Positions 1-8,161 of a DNA stretch of 64,000 nucleotides are shown piece after piece; the stretch's first letter is position 1, and each line of letters starts with the position of its first letter. The notes below the pieces were generated by a model that was not told the DNA's origin, did not search any database, and was given only the letters and a program-made list of their open reading frames with translations. This stretch comes from Roseburia sp. (lineage in GTDB: Bacteria > Bacillota > Clostridia > Lachnospirales > Lachnospiraceae): positions 62,001-126,000 of the forward strand of contig JAGBEG010000002.1 of the NCBI GenBank assembly GCA_017937095.1. Direction: 5' to 3'. Position numbers and translations under genes: made by a program.

Positions 1-85
1 GAAAAGATACCCTGCTCTGATCTGTGACGATTTCTTTGTATTCATATCCCACAAATGCATTCTTCTTTTTTCCTGTATCATCCAT
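1..85 (-). CDS. hypothetical protein, N-terminal fragment (runs off left edge)
   Basis: Only the first 28 codons are inside the window. The frame opens with ATG at 83-85 and reads MDDTGKKKNAF followed by VGYEYKEIVTDQSR, with no stop before the edge. The start overlaps the last codons of the histidine kinase gene by 8 bp, so it is the last visible gene of the operon coming from 2786 and is probably translationally coupled. The fragment is hydrophilic and I cannot assign a family. Partial gene; function unknown. Confidence 0.6.
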   Translation of the reverse strand, partial: MDDTGKKKNAFVGYEYKEIVTDQSRVSF

Positions 86-1184
86 TGCCGTTTCCTCCGT
101 CCTCCCTTTGCGATACATCCGCCGCAGGCAGCGTCACAAGGAAGGTGCTTCCCTTTCCCGGCTCGCTCGAGACCTGAATATCGCCGTCTAACAGCTCCAG
201 CACCCGTTTTACCAATGCCAGACCAAGACCGTTTCCCTCTTTGGAATGAGAAGTATCTCCCTGATAGAACTTGTCAAAAATATGATTTATGCTGTCACGG
301 CTCATGCCGCATCCCGTGTCCGAAACCGAGACTTTCACACATTTCTTATCTGAGGTCTGCTTCACCGCAACGGTTCCCCCCGGCTCAGTGAATTTAATTG
401 CATTGGACAGAAGATTATTCCACACAAGCTCTAAAAGGCTTTCGTCCGCTTCGACCAGCGCCGCATCCTCAATCTCCGTTTCCAGTTCGATTTCCTTGTC
501 ATCCCACGCATCTTCAAACTGAAGGATGCATTCACACAACTGCCTGCACACGTCATACGTCTCCGTTTCGGGAACAAGTCTCTGATTTTCCAGTTTGTTC
601 AGTCTTAAAATATTGCTGATCAGATTGGAGAGCCTTACTGCCGCCCCCTCAATATTCTCTGCGTACTCTTTTCTCTGTTCCTCTGTGATATGTTCCCCCC
701 GCAGCAGTTCCGCATAATTTTTGATAATGGCAATCGGGGTTTTCATCTCATGGGAAACATTTGATACAAAATCAGTTTTGAGCGTTTCAATGCTCCCCAG
801 CTCCTCGACCATTTTATTAAAATCCGTAATCATGACGTCCAGATAATCCCATTTATCCTGCGTGTGAAGCGTAGAGACATACACGGAAAAGTCTCCGTTC
901 GCGACATTCTTAGTTGCTTCTGCCAGCCTGTGCATAGGCTCTTCATAGGTGGTTCGGATTTTTCTTCTGGTAAACAGCGTAAGCGCCACCGCCACCATTC
1001 CCCAATAAACGATAGGAACAATGGACTGCACCACCCCATTCGATTCCATCTCATTCATAAACACAATCAATCCTGTATGGACGCCTGACATCAATAGAAG
1101 AACGCCCAGATAGATTGCAAACAGGGACGGCGGAAATCTGCTTTCCCTGACGCGTTCCTGCTTTTTATCTTTTCTCATGTTCAT
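78..1184 (-). CDS. membrane sensor histidine kinase
   Basis: 368-residue sensor kinase that should autophosphorylate and pass phosphate to the regulator encoded just upstream. Two predicted membrane helices lie near residues 21-43 and 50-71 with a short extracytoplasmic loop, followed by a HAMP-like segment (about 75-130). The dimerisation/phosphoacceptor motif has the phospho-accepting His at residue 145 (VSHEMKTP). The ATPase domain shows the N box (NNLLSNAIKF), the G1 box (DTGCGMS) and the G2 box (GNGLGLALVKR). The ATG overlaps the regulator stop codon by 4 bp, a normal arrangement for a two-component pair. The small sensor loop suggests sensing within or close to the membrane. Ligand unknown. 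Confidence 0.92.
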   Translation of the reverse strand: MNMRKDKKQERVRESRFPPSLFAIYLGVLLLMSGVHTGLIVFMNEMESNGVVQSIVPIVYWGMVAVALTLFTRRKIRTTYEEPMHRLAEATKNVANGDFSVYVSTLHTQDKWDYLDVMITDFNKMVEELGSIETLKTDFVSNVSHEMKTPIAIIKNYAELLRGEHITEEQRKEYAENIEGAAVRLSNLISNILRLNKLENQRLVPETETYDVCRQLCECILQFEDAWDDKEIELETEIEDAALVEADESLLELVWNNLLSNAIKFTEPGGTVAVKQTSDKKCVKVSVSDTGCGMSRDSINHIFDKFYQGDTSHSKEGNGLGLALVKRVLELLDGDIQVSSEPGKGSTFLVTLPAADVSQREDGGNGNG

Positions 1185-1852
1185 ATTAATACCGCCTTAT
1201 ACCCAAGCCCTCTGACTGTCACGATCTTAAATCCGTCGCACGCCGACAATTTATCGCGCAGCTTCGTCACGTAGACGTCGACCGCCCGCAGGCTCGTCTC
1301 ACTGTCCACGCCCCAGAACTCATCCATCAACTGCGCTCTGGAAAATGTCTTTTTCGGATAGGACAACAGCTTGTATATGATGTTGAACTCTCTTGTCGTA
1401 AGACTGATTTCTTCTCCGTCAACCGCAGCGCTCATCCCATCCGCGTCCAGTTCCAGATTTCCCACTGTGATTTTCCGCTCCATTTCTATGTTCGCCCTGC
1501 GAAGCAGCGCTCTGACGCGGAGCAGCAGCTCGTCCAGTTCGATCGGCTTCACCATGTAGTCGTCAATGCCAAGCCGGAATCCCTTTTGTTTTGCCGGGAG
1601 GTCATCCCTTGCCGACATAAATAAAATCGGTATGGTCTTATTTACCTGTCTGACAGACCGGGCAAATTCAAACCCGTCAATTTCCGGCATCATAATATCT
1701 GAAATAATCAGTTCATACAGATTATTGTACATTTCCTCATATGCCTCGTTCACACAAAGGCATCCCTTTGCCTGAAATCCGCTGTCATTCAGATAGGTAC
1801 ATACAATCTGATTCAGTTTTACATCGTCTTCCACTACAAGTATGTTAATCAT
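1181..1852 (-). CDS. OmpR/PhoB-family response regulator
   Basis: 223-residue regulator: receiver domain (about 1-115) with acidic pocket D9/D10 and phosphorylation site D52 (SDIMMPE), then a winged-helix DNA-binding domain (about 125-223) with the expected ending KIVTVRGLGYKA. The start used is the ATG at 1852 (MINILVVEDD); the frame stays open further upstream, but the extra residues lie inside the preceding gene and do not match the family. It overlaps the membrane protein gene by 8 bp and the kinase by 4 bp. PhoB-type regulators bind 11-bp direct repeats, and such repeats occur upstream of this operon and of the neighbouring small-protein operon, so it probably regulates both. Confidence 0.93.
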   Translation of the reverse strand: MINILVVEDDVKLNQIVCTYLNDSGFQAKGCLCVNEAYEEMYNNLYELIISDIMMPEIDGFEFARSVRQVNKTIPILFMSARDDLPAKQKGFRLGIDDYMVKPIELDELLLRVRALLRRANIEMERKITVGNLELDADGMSAAVDGEEISLTTREFNIIYKLLSYPKKTFSRAQLMDEFWGVDSETSLRAVDVYVTKLRDKLSACDGFKIVTVRGLGYKAVLI

Positions 1853-2786
1853 TACGATTTCCTCCCGCCAGCAATTCTTTTTTCCTGATGTTCGCTGTCC
1901 ATATTCCCTGTATGCCCAGACCAAAGACCATCAGGCACACGCCCGCCCCGGTGATTCCGTTCATCTGCTTTGCAAGCGCTTCCTCTCCCTGTGCAAAAGA
2001 TGCGAACATTGCTGTCTGGAGTGTCAAAATGGAAACGCAGGCATCGACATATCCGATTCTTCTGGTGATGGAAAGAAGCGGTGATTTTCTTTTTCCTACC
2101 TTGATGACCTGAATCGTGGACATGATAATCTTATAAAAAGTATACGCCGCCACCGCATAAATCGTAAACCCCGGATAATTTTTGCCGCCCTGGGAATTTT
2201 CCAGCAAAATGACCGCCCCTGCCAGCACGACCGCCAGAAAAAGGAACAATACGCTGTCCCTGCCGTAAACAGACAGTTCCCTTCTCATATGCTCCTTCTC
2301 TTCTTCGATCGAAGCTATTTTCCGTTCCTGCCTGATGACCTCCGCCCGCATAATGCTCAGCAGAATGTAATACGCTGATAATGTACCAAACCATGCAGAA
2401 TGGCTGACGGCGCCGACCACTCCGTTGAATGCCGCAAATATTATATTGCTCATGGTTCCGGGCACTGCAAACAGAATGGTCCTCAGCCTGTAATCGGTTG
2501 TCACTCTATTCGTATACGGATTTGCCGCGATTGCAGGTTTAATTACTTCCCGGATGCTCCGTCTGATATGAATGATGCTGCAATAACAGCTTGCTGCAAG
2601 CGTGACGGCAGCCAGCACATAAAGCGCGATACCTGCCATATAGGGAAAACATTCAGCGGCAACATTCAGCAGAGACAGCGCAATGCAGATGAGCGTCAAC
2701 AAATACAGTAACATCCGGTATCGCAGACGCAAAGACGGAATACGTCTCCTTAAATTCCTCTTCCTTGTTTCTTTTGGGGACTTCAT
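1845..2786 (-). CDS. polytopic membrane protein of unknown function
   Basis: 313-residue protein with an Arg/Lys-rich N terminus and roughly six to eight hydrophobic helices (for example at residues 25-45, 50-70, 105-125, 130-150, 180-200, 210-225 and 280-295), plus a charged middle stretch (RQERKIASIEEEKEHMRREL) that could form a cytoplasmic coil. No known family was recognised. It is the first gene of the operon with the response regulator and histidine kinase, overlapping the regulator by 8 bp, so it is a candidate accessory sensor or target of that system. Assignment beyond membrane protein is not supported. Confidence 0.75.
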   Translation of the reverse strand: MKSPKETRKRNLRRRIPSLRLRYRMLLYLLTLICIALSLLNVAAECFPYMAGIALYVLAAVTLAASCYCSIIHIRRSIREVIKPAIAANPYTNRVTTDYRLRTILFAVPGTMSNIIFAAFNGVVGAVSHSAWFGTLSAYYILLSIMRAEVIRQERKIASIEEEKEHMRRELSVYGRDSVLFLFLAVVLAGAVILLENSQGGKNYPGFTIYAVAAYTFYKIIMSTIQVIKVGKRKSPLLSITRRIGYVDACVSILTLQTAMFASFAQGEEALAKQMNGITGAGVCLMVFGLGIQGIWTANIRKKELLAGGNRND

Positions 2787-2829
2787 ATCTCGAAATTCCT
2801 TTTCTGCTCACCTTGTAAGATTTTTTTCT

Positions 2830-2880
2830 ATTATAACCCGGATTTGTTTGTGTTTTGTTTGCGAATTGTGTCCAAATTGT
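2830..2880 (-). promoter_or_regulatory. promoter with four tandem 11-bp direct repeats (regulator operator)
   Basis: On the minus strand four consecutive 11-mers each start with ACAA: ACAATTTGGAC (2870-2880), ACAATTCGCAA (2859-2869), ACAAAACACAA (2848-2858) and ACAAATCCGGG (2837-2847). They are followed directly by a perfect -10 box TATAAT at 2830-2835. There is no good -35 hexamer, as expected of an activated promoter. The 11-bp period fits tandem binding by PhoB/OmpR regulators, and the regulator encoded in this operon is the obvious candidate. The same arrangement is found at 3874-3924. Confidence 0.6.
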
Positions 2881-2890
2881 GAACATACGC

Positions 2891-2926
2891 TTCCACGTTT
2901 TACAACAACACAGTATTTCCTAACAC
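2891..2926 (-). repeat. decayed copy of the 57-bp terminator-associated element
   Basis: About 36 bp match the inner and one outer part of the elements at 16875-16931 and 36026-36082. The shared core on the minus strand is AGGAAATACTGTG followed by TTGTTGTAAAACGTGG. The terminal inverted repeat is lost: GTGTT stands in place of CTCTAT on one side and the other side is absent. As in the other copies it directly follows a run of seven T on the minus strand, here the end of a hairpin. It is probably a remnant rather than an independent sequence. Confidence 0.5.
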
Positions 2927-2928
2927 AA

Positions 2929-3136
2929 AAAAATGTGCTTCACACATCCTCGTGCCTTCCATCTGCCTGCAATGAAGCACATTTTTGCCGCGCCGGATGC
3001 ATATTGCGAAGCAATAAAACACCTTATGCATCCGTGCGCATCGTTGCGCGAAGTGCTTTTTCTGCAATAGGACGCAATTTCCTATTGCAGAAAAAATGGG
3101 GGCTGCCGCATTAACATACGCTGATGCAGTACCCCC
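2929..3136. repeat. cluster of five inverted repeats
   Basis: In this stretch nearly every base belongs to a palindrome. The pairs are: AAAAATGTGCTTCA (2929-2942) with its complement at 2973-2986; GGATGCAT (2995-3002) with ATGCATCC (3026-3033), enclosing ATTGC/GCAAT (3003-3015); GCGC/GCGC (3036-3049); a 15-bp perfect pair TTTTTCTGCAATAGG (3057-3071) with its complement at 3081-3095; and GGGGG/CCCCC with inner CTGC/GCAG (3098-3136). The last one serves as a terminator for the minus-strand gene at 3157. I see no credible coding frame here. Confidence 0.75.
3089..3136 (-). terminator. intrinsic terminator after the small membrane protein gene
   Basis: Read on the minus strand, a GC-rich stem begins with GGGGGTACTGC and closes with GCAGCCCCC, directly followed by ATTTTTT. 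It lies 20 bp after the stop codon of the gene at 3157-3525 and should end that two-gene transcript. Confidence 0.65.
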
Positions 3137-3156
3137 GTCAGGTTCATCACTTCTTT

Positions 3157-3525
3157 TTACTTTAAGCCTTTGATAAATGGAATCAGACAGAGAAGAACCA
3201 CGATACCTGCGATTCCGATTGCGATACCCGCGACCATATGGCTCCATACCATCGTAAGGCACATACCGATGCCAAAGAGCAGCGCCCCGGCAATCCCGAT
3301 CAGCGTTGCGCCGATCGTCTTTCCCGACAGCCGGATCGGCTCTTTGTTCTCCATTTTTCTCCATACAAGTACCATAATCAGAAGCACGATTACGCCAAGC
3401 GTTCCCATAACGACGCCCGGTCGAAATGCGTTCCACTCCGGGATCAGCGCCATGCACATGCCGAGTGCAAATAAAATGCCTCCGATGGTTCCTAAGATCA
3501 TAGAAACAAATGTACTCTTTTTCAT
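3157..3525 (-). CDS. small four-helix membrane protein, unknown function
   Basis: 122 residues with four hydrophobic segments (about 8-27, 38-56, 72-90 and 94-114). The first and third begin with a similar pattern (MILGTIGGILFALGMC and TLIGIAGALLFGIGMC), so the protein looks like an internal duplication of a two-helix hairpin. Its start overlaps the stop of the gene before it by 4 bp (ATGA), so the two are co-translated. No enzyme motif. A role in the envelope, with its partner, is inference from context only. Confidence 0.75.
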   Translation of the reverse strand: MKKSTFVSMILGTIGGILFALGMCMALIPEWNAFRPGVVMGTLGVIVLLIMVLVWRKMENKEPIRLSGKTIGATLIGIAGALLFGIGMCLTMVWSHMVAGIAIGIAGIVVLLCLIPFIKGLK

Positions 3526-3821
3526 TCCCCGATACCCACCTTTCTATTTGCCCCGGACACTGCATTCTGCGCCTTCTGCTTATTCTCCTCAATGACTGCC
3601 TTCTGCTCCTTCGCCAGTCTTTCTCTTGCCTCTTCCACAGACTCGCCTTCCTTCGTCAGGAAGCTGTCCACAAACTTATCCGCAATTTTGTTGAATCCTC
3701 CGACTGCTCCGTCTTCGATTTTCTTGTAGCCGCCGACAACGCCCTCCTCGATTTTCTTGTAACCGCCGACAACACTCTCGGCGATTTTCTCATTTGCTTT
3801 CACGAGCTTTGATTTTGCCAT
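3522..3821 (-). CDS. small repeat protein with GGYKKIE-type units
   Basis: 99 residues from the ATG at 3821, which has GGAG nine bases upstream; an in-frame ATG at 3836 lacks a ribosome binding site. The middle contains at least three near-identical 11-residue units (VVGGYKKIEEG, VVGGYKKIEDG, AVGGFNKIADK). The rest is highly charged and Ala/Glu/Lys-rich, likely helical. I recall similar short repeat proteins in other Firmicutes but know no function for them. The gene is the first of a two-gene operon under a promoter that shares its direct repeats with the two-component operon next door. Confidence 0.75.
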   Translation of the reverse strand: MAKSKLVKANEKIAESVVGGYKKIEEGVVGGYKKIEDGAVGGFNKIADKFVDSFLTKEGESVEEARERLAKEQKAVIEENKQKAQNAVSGANRKVGIGE

Positions 3822-3873
3822 CTTTTTAATCTCCATTTCTTTTAAAATTTGTTTTGTGTCACTTGATGGCAAA

Positions 3874-3924
3874 AGAATAAGCCTTTATTATTTGCGAACT
3901 GTTTGTTTTTTGTTTCCAAATTGT
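3874..3924 (-). promoter_or_regulatory. promoter with three tandem 11-bp direct repeats
   Basis: Minus-strand 11-mers ACAATTTGGAA (3914-3924), ACAAAAAACAA (3903-3913) and ACAGTTCGCAA (3892-3902) are contiguous, and a -10-like TATTCT lies at 3874-3879. The distance between the third repeat and the -10 box is the same as in the promoter at 2830-2880, and the first repeat shares ten of eleven bases. This suggests co-regulation of the small-protein operon by the response regulator at 1181-1852. Confidence 0.55.
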
Positions 3925-4006
3925 TAATTCCTTTTCATTTTTGTCAAAATGCAGGCGGGAGCTTTGTGGTATCTGTTTTCTTCACGCGGCAGGCTTTCGC
4001 AATCCG

Positions 4007-5818
4007 TCACGTGGTAAATCCTGCGTACTGCGTCATATACAGTTCGTAGTACTTGCCCCGCTGTGCCAGCAGTTCATCATGACTGCCGCTTTCGATGATC
4101 CTGCCCTCGTCCATAACAACAATCATATCCGCATCACGAATGGTGCTGAGACGATGCGCAATAATGATGCTGGTTCGGTTCTGCATGATACGCTGCATGG
4201 CAATCTGGATTGCTTTTTCTGTCCGTGTATCTACATTGGAGGTCGCTTCATCCAGAATCAGAATGTCGGGATCTGCCACAAATGCCCGCGCAATAGCAAG
4301 CAACTGCCGCTGTCCCTGACTGATGTTGGCGCCGCCCGAAGCAAGCACCGTGTCAAGCCCCTCGGGGAGCATATCGATCAGCTCCCTACAACGGCTCATA
4401 TCAATCGCCGTTTCCAACTGCTCCTGTGTCGCCGCTTCGTTGGCGTATGTTAAGTTGCCCCGGACCGTATCAGAAAACAATACGGTATCCTGTAAGACAA
4501 TCGCTATATTTTTTCGGAGGCTGCTTCTGGACAGCTCTGCAATATCCTGATCGTCGATTCGGATTTCTCCGCTTTCAATATCATAGAAGCGCATCAGCAG
4601 ATTTACAATCGTGGTTTTCCCACTTCCGGTCGAGCCGACCAGCGCGACCTTTTTCCCGGAAGGAACGGTCAGACTGAAATCCCGGATGACGGGATGCTCC
4701 GGCACATATGAGAAGTTCACATGCCTAAAGTGCACAGCCGCATTTTTGTTTTGCGCCAGAGCTTTTCCTTCCATAGCTTCGCCCGTCTCATCCAGAACGG
4801 CAAATACACGCTCCGCGCCTGCTATGGCGGTCTGAAGCTGCCCGTAAATCTGCGCGATCTCGTTGATCGGTCGGCTGAACTGTTTTGCATACACGATAAA
4901 AGCGGAAATGACGCCTACAGAAATCAGCCCGTGAACAGCAAAATAACCGCCGAATGCCGCAATGATTACAAATCCTATATTGCCGATACAGTTCATGATC
5001 GGTCCCATCACACCGCTGAAAATATCGGTGCGGATTCCCGCCTTTGTCAGCGCGTCCGCCGTCGTACAAAATTCTTCTATGGTCGCGTCCTGATGATTGT
5101 AAGCAACCACTGTGTGATAACCGGAAATCATTTCCTCGACAGTGCCGTTGAGCCTGCCTAAGAGCATCTGCCGTCTTCTGGAAAATCTGCGGACTTTCCG
5201 GGAGAGGATTTTGGTCGCGAGCAATGTCAGAAGTACGGTCGCACCGCTTAAAAGCGCAAGCTGCCAGCAATAGTAAAGCATGATTGCCATCGTGCCGACA
5301 ATCGTAAGTACTCCGGAAAATAATGACGGCAGAGACTGTGAAACGGTAGTCGAAATATTTTCAATATCGTTTGTCATCCGGCTCATCACGTCACCGTGCG
5401 AATGGGTGTCGAGATACCGGATCGGCAGGTCGATAATTTTCCCGAACAGTTCCTCGCGCATCTGTTTTACAATGCGCTGGCTGAGTTTTGCGCTGATCAA
5501 CCCCTGCAATAGCTGGCATCCGCTGTAAATCAGATATGCCGCAAGCATCAGCGCCAGTGTGTATGCAAGGTTTCCCACTCTTTCGCCTGCTATGATGTCA
5601 ATGGATCTGCTCTGTAAGCTGGGCGCACAGACACCGCAGAGCGTGCCGGATATGACGATAAAAAGCATGGCGGCAACCATCGCTTTCTCCCTTGCAAAAT
5701 AGACCAGAATGGACTTCATCGTTCCCCGCACATTCTTTGCATGTTCCACTTCCGCAAACCGCGCGCCGCGGTTCATTCCGGGTATGGTGCGTTCCATCAA
5801 TTTCTTTTCATCAGCCAT
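4007..5818 (-). CDS. heterodimeric ABC exporter, subunit with canonical ATPase
   Basis: 603 residues: a six-helix exporter-type transmembrane domain (about 50-350) fused to a nucleotide-binding domain. Walker A is GSTGSGKTT, the signature is ISQGQRQ and Walker B is ILILDEATS with the catalytic Glu present. The start chosen is the ATG at 5818, preceded by GGAGG, rather than the upstream ATG at 5848 inside the previous gene; it overlaps the partner gene by 8 bp. The pair likely exports drugs, peptides or lipids, as is usual for MarR-linked exporters. Substrate cannot be told from sequence. Confidence 0.92.
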   Translation of the reverse strand: MADEKKLMERTIPGMNRGARFAEVEHAKNVRGTMKSILVYFAREKAMVAAMLFIVISGTLCGVCAPSLQSRSIDIIAGERVGNLAYTLALMLAAYLIYSGCQLLQGLISAKLSQRIVKQMREELFGKIIDLPIRYLDTHSHGDVMSRMTNDIENISTTVSQSLPSLFSGVLTIVGTMAIMLYYCWQLALLSGATVLLTLLATKILSRKVRRFSRRRQMLLGRLNGTVEEMISGYHTVVAYNHQDATIEEFCTTADALTKAGIRTDIFSGVMGPIMNCIGNIGFVIIAAFGGYFAVHGLISVGVISAFIVYAKQFSRPINEIAQIYGQLQTAIAGAERVFAVLDETGEAMEGKALAQNKNAAVHFRHVNFSYVPEHPVIRDFSLTVPSGKKVALVGSTGSGKTTIVNLLMRFYDIESGEIRIDDQDIAELSRSSLRKNIAIVLQDTVLFSDTVRGNLTYANEAATQEQLETAIDMSRCRELIDMLPEGLDTVLASGGANISQGQRQLLAIARAFVADPDILILDEATSNVDTRTEKAIQIAMQRIMQNRTSIIIAHRLSTIRDADMIVVMDEGRIIESGSHDELLAQRGKYYELYMTQYAGFTT

Positions 5819-7547
5819 ACCGTTCCTCCTCTCCCATCTGGGAATCATAAATATCCTGATAAACCGGACAGCTCTTTATCAGCTCCTCGTGCGTACCGCA
5901 GGCGGCGATCTGACCGCCCTCCAGCACCACGATCCGGTCTGCGCGCCGGACGGACGCAATGCGCTGCGCAATGATGATCTTTGTGCTTGCCGGGCTGGTT
6001 TCTTTTAACGCCGCATACAAATCGGCTTCGGTCTTTAGGTCAAGGGCGCTGGTCGAATCGTCAAAAATCAAAATCTCCGCCCCTTTTACAATGGATCTGG
6101 CAATGGAAATCCGCTGCTTCTGACCGCCGGACAGACTCATTCCCCTCTCCGCCACCAGAGTGTCATAACCGTCCGGGGCGGCGCAAATGAACCCATCCGC
6201 CTGCGCAGTCCTCGCCGCCTGCGCAATCTCTTCCGCAGACGCCCCCGGCTTCCCCCATGCGATATTTTCCCGAATGGGAGCACTGAACAATTCACTCTTT
6301 TGCAGCGCTATGGAAATTTTTCGCCGCAGCGCTTTCTGGTCGTATTCCCGGACATTTACGCCGTCTACCAGAACATCCCCCTCCGTCGCGTCATAAAACC
6401 GCGGAATCAGGTTCACCAGAGAGGATTTTCCGCAGCCGGTCGTTCCCATGATTGCAACCGTTTCGCCGGGATGAATCGTCAGATTTATATTTTTCAGCAC
6501 GACCTGCGGGCTGCCGGGATAGGCAAACGAAACATTCTTAAATTCAATTTGTCCATGCAGCATCGTGCTCCCGGTGAAACCGCCGTCCTTTAAATCCGGC
6601 TCGCTGTCGAGCACTTCCCTGACGCGTCCCCAGGATGCGATACCTCTGGAAATATTCTGAAACAGCATGACAAGCATCAGAATCCCGTTGAGAAGCTGGG
6701 TCGTGTATGTGATCGCCGCGATAATCGTACCGGGGGTGGCGGTTCCTGTACCGACCTCGACCGAGCCTGCTGCCAGAATGATCAAAACCACCACATACAT
6801 CAGCGCATTTACCGCAGGATTCATAAATGCAAAAATCGTCAGCACCTGCAATTGTGTTTTCACCAGCTCATCATTTGCCTTGCCAAATCTTATTTTCTCG
6901 TAGAGCTCCCTGACACACGCTTTGATGATCCGGATTCCCGATACATCCTCCTGCATAATGGCGTTGATCTCATCCAACTGAGCCTGCAGTTTTCCAAACA
7001 GAGGGTTCGCCTTACTCAGGCACAGCGCCAGAATCCCTACGATAAACGGAAATGCGCACAGCACGATCCTTCCAAAATCCCGGTTCAACCGGAACATAAA
7101 GAAAATGCTTCCAAACATCAGCATGGATGTACGAATCATTCCCCGTACGAACTGGGACACAAAGTTCTGTACCTGCGTAATGTCGTTGGTCACGCGCGTC
7201 ACCAGCGATCCGGCGCCGAACCTATCCATCTGCGGAAAGGAAAATTCCATGATCTTGCGAAAACAGTCCTTTCGCATGTCATTGCCGATATTCTGTCCGG
7301 TCAGATGTACGAATACATTGTTCAGCGAACCGCACAGACCGCCGAAGAGGACAAGACAGATCATCTTTAATCCAAGCGTCCAGATCAGGTGTAGATTCCC
7401 CACACCGCCTGTGCCCGCGCCTAAGACACCGTCATCCACAATGGCGCTCATAAGCTCCGGCTGCAGTAAATCCATCAGCACCTCGCCGACCATGAATGCT
7501 GCGGCAATCACCGCAAAGTGCAGATATTTCCTAATATACTTCCACAT
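5811..7547 (-). CDS. heterodimeric ABC exporter, subunit with degenerate ATPase site
   Basis: 578-residue partner of the next gene with the same membrane-ATPase fusion order. Walker A is GTTGCGKSS and the signature LSGGQKQ is intact, but Walker B reads EILIFDDSTS: the catalytic Glu is Asp. One degenerate and one consensus site is typical of heterodimeric exporters of the BmrCD/TM287-288 type. The gene is 15 bp downstream of the MarR regulator gene, in one transcript. Confidence 0.92.
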   Translation of the reverse strand: MWKYIRKYLHFAVIAAAFMVGEVLMDLLQPELMSAIVDDGVLGAGTGGVGNLHLIWTLGLKMICLVLFGGLCGSLNNVFVHLTGQNIGNDMRKDCFRKIMEFSFPQMDRFGAGSLVTRVTNDITQVQNFVSQFVRGMIRTSMLMFGSIFFMFRLNRDFGRIVLCAFPFIVGILALCLSKANPLFGKLQAQLDEINAIMQEDVSGIRIIKACVRELYEKIRFGKANDELVKTQLQVLTIFAFMNPAVNALMYVVVLIILAAGSVEVGTGTATPGTIIAAITYTTQLLNGILMLVMLFQNISRGIASWGRVREVLDSEPDLKDGGFTGSTMLHGQIEFKNVSFAYPGSPQVVLKNINLTIHPGETVAIMGTTGCGKSSLVNLIPRFYDATEGDVLVDGVNVREYDQKALRRKISIALQKSELFSAPIRENIAWGKPGASAEEIAQAARTAQADGFICAAPDGYDTLVAERGMSLSGGQKQRISIARSIVKGAEILIFDDSTSALDLKTEADLYAALKETSPASTKIIIAQRIASVRRADRIVVLEGGQIAACGTHEELIKSCPVYQDIYDSQMGEEERYG

Positions 7548-7562
7548 TTCTTTGTCCTTCTG

Positions 7563-8057
7563 TCACTTGCGGCAATGATGCCTTTGACCCTTTCTGAAAT
7601 TTGAATCGGACGGTTCTGCATCGCCGCCGCGATACTGTTCATCCCAGGATGCATTCACTTTTTCCAGAAGGCTCAGAAGCGTCTGCTTTTCCGCCGCAGT
7701 CAGGCAGGCAAACATCTTATCGTGCCGTTCTTCCCGTTTGATGAATGCTTCCTTCGCCGCTTTTTCCCCCTCCGCCGTCAAGCGCAGGTCAGTTGTTCTG
7801 CGGTCCTTTTCACTGGTGGTGCGGAGAAGCAGCCCCGCCGCCTCCAGCTTGCCGACGACCTCGCTCGCCGAGCCGGGCTGTATTCCCAGCCATTCGGTCA
7901 GCTCCCGCTGCGTCATGCCCCCGGTTTCCCTTAATACCATCAGAACCCGTTTCTGACTGCCCTTTCCTTCGGAAATATGGCGCATCGTGTGACCGATGTC
8001 CCGCAAATTCCATATCAGCTTATTATTCGCATCCAGCGCGTCATAGCGCTCATTCAT
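7563..8057 (-). CDS. MarR-family transcriptional regulator
   Basis: 164 residues with a winged helix-turn-helix (about 40-105): the recognition region QRELTEWLGIQPGSASEVVGK and the wing motif DRRTTDLRLT are typical of MarR proteins. A good ribosome binding site (AAGGAGG) precedes the ATG. The C-terminal tail is His/Arg-rich and unremarkable. It leads the operon with the two exporter genes. Two copies of a 10-bp palindrome surround its promoter, so it most likely represses itself and the exporter until a ligand is bound. Confidence 0.9.
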   Translation of the reverse strand: MNERYDALDANNKLIWNLRDIGHTMRHISEGKGSQKRVLMVLRETGGMTQRELTEWLGIQPGSASEVVGKLEAAGLLLRTTSEKDRRTTDLRLTAEGEKAAKEAFIKREERHDKMFACLTAAEKQTLLSLLEKVNASWDEQYRGGDAEPSDSNFRKGQRHHCRK

Positions 8058-8092
8058 ATGCTTTCCCTCCTTTGAGACCCCTGCAATAAATA

Positions 8093-8141
8093 AAGGTACC
8101 TTATCATTTTACTGCGTGCCGCAGAAAAGTCAAGGTACCTT
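8093..8141 (-). promoter_or_regulatory. marR-exporter promoter flanked by two AAGGTACCTT operators
   Basis: The perfect palindrome AAGGTACCTT occurs at 8093-8102 and again at 8132-8141. On the minus strand a -35 box TTGACT (8128-8133) overlaps the upstream copy, and a -10 box TAAAAT (8106-8111) follows after a 16-bp spacer, just before the downstream copy. Binding at both sites would block polymerase, the classical arrangement for a MarR autorepressor. Confidence 0.7.
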
Positions 8142-8161
8142 AAAATAAACCCTATATTTAT

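Noticed and set aside
2900..3592. Minus-strand reading frame of 230 codons through the palindrome cluster
   Set aside because: It overlaps two better genes in other frames, its composition follows the inverted repeats, and it has no ribosome binding site.
7105..7578. Plus-strand frame of 157 codons opposite the ABC exporter
   Set aside because: Shadow of the transmembrane domain; no independent support.
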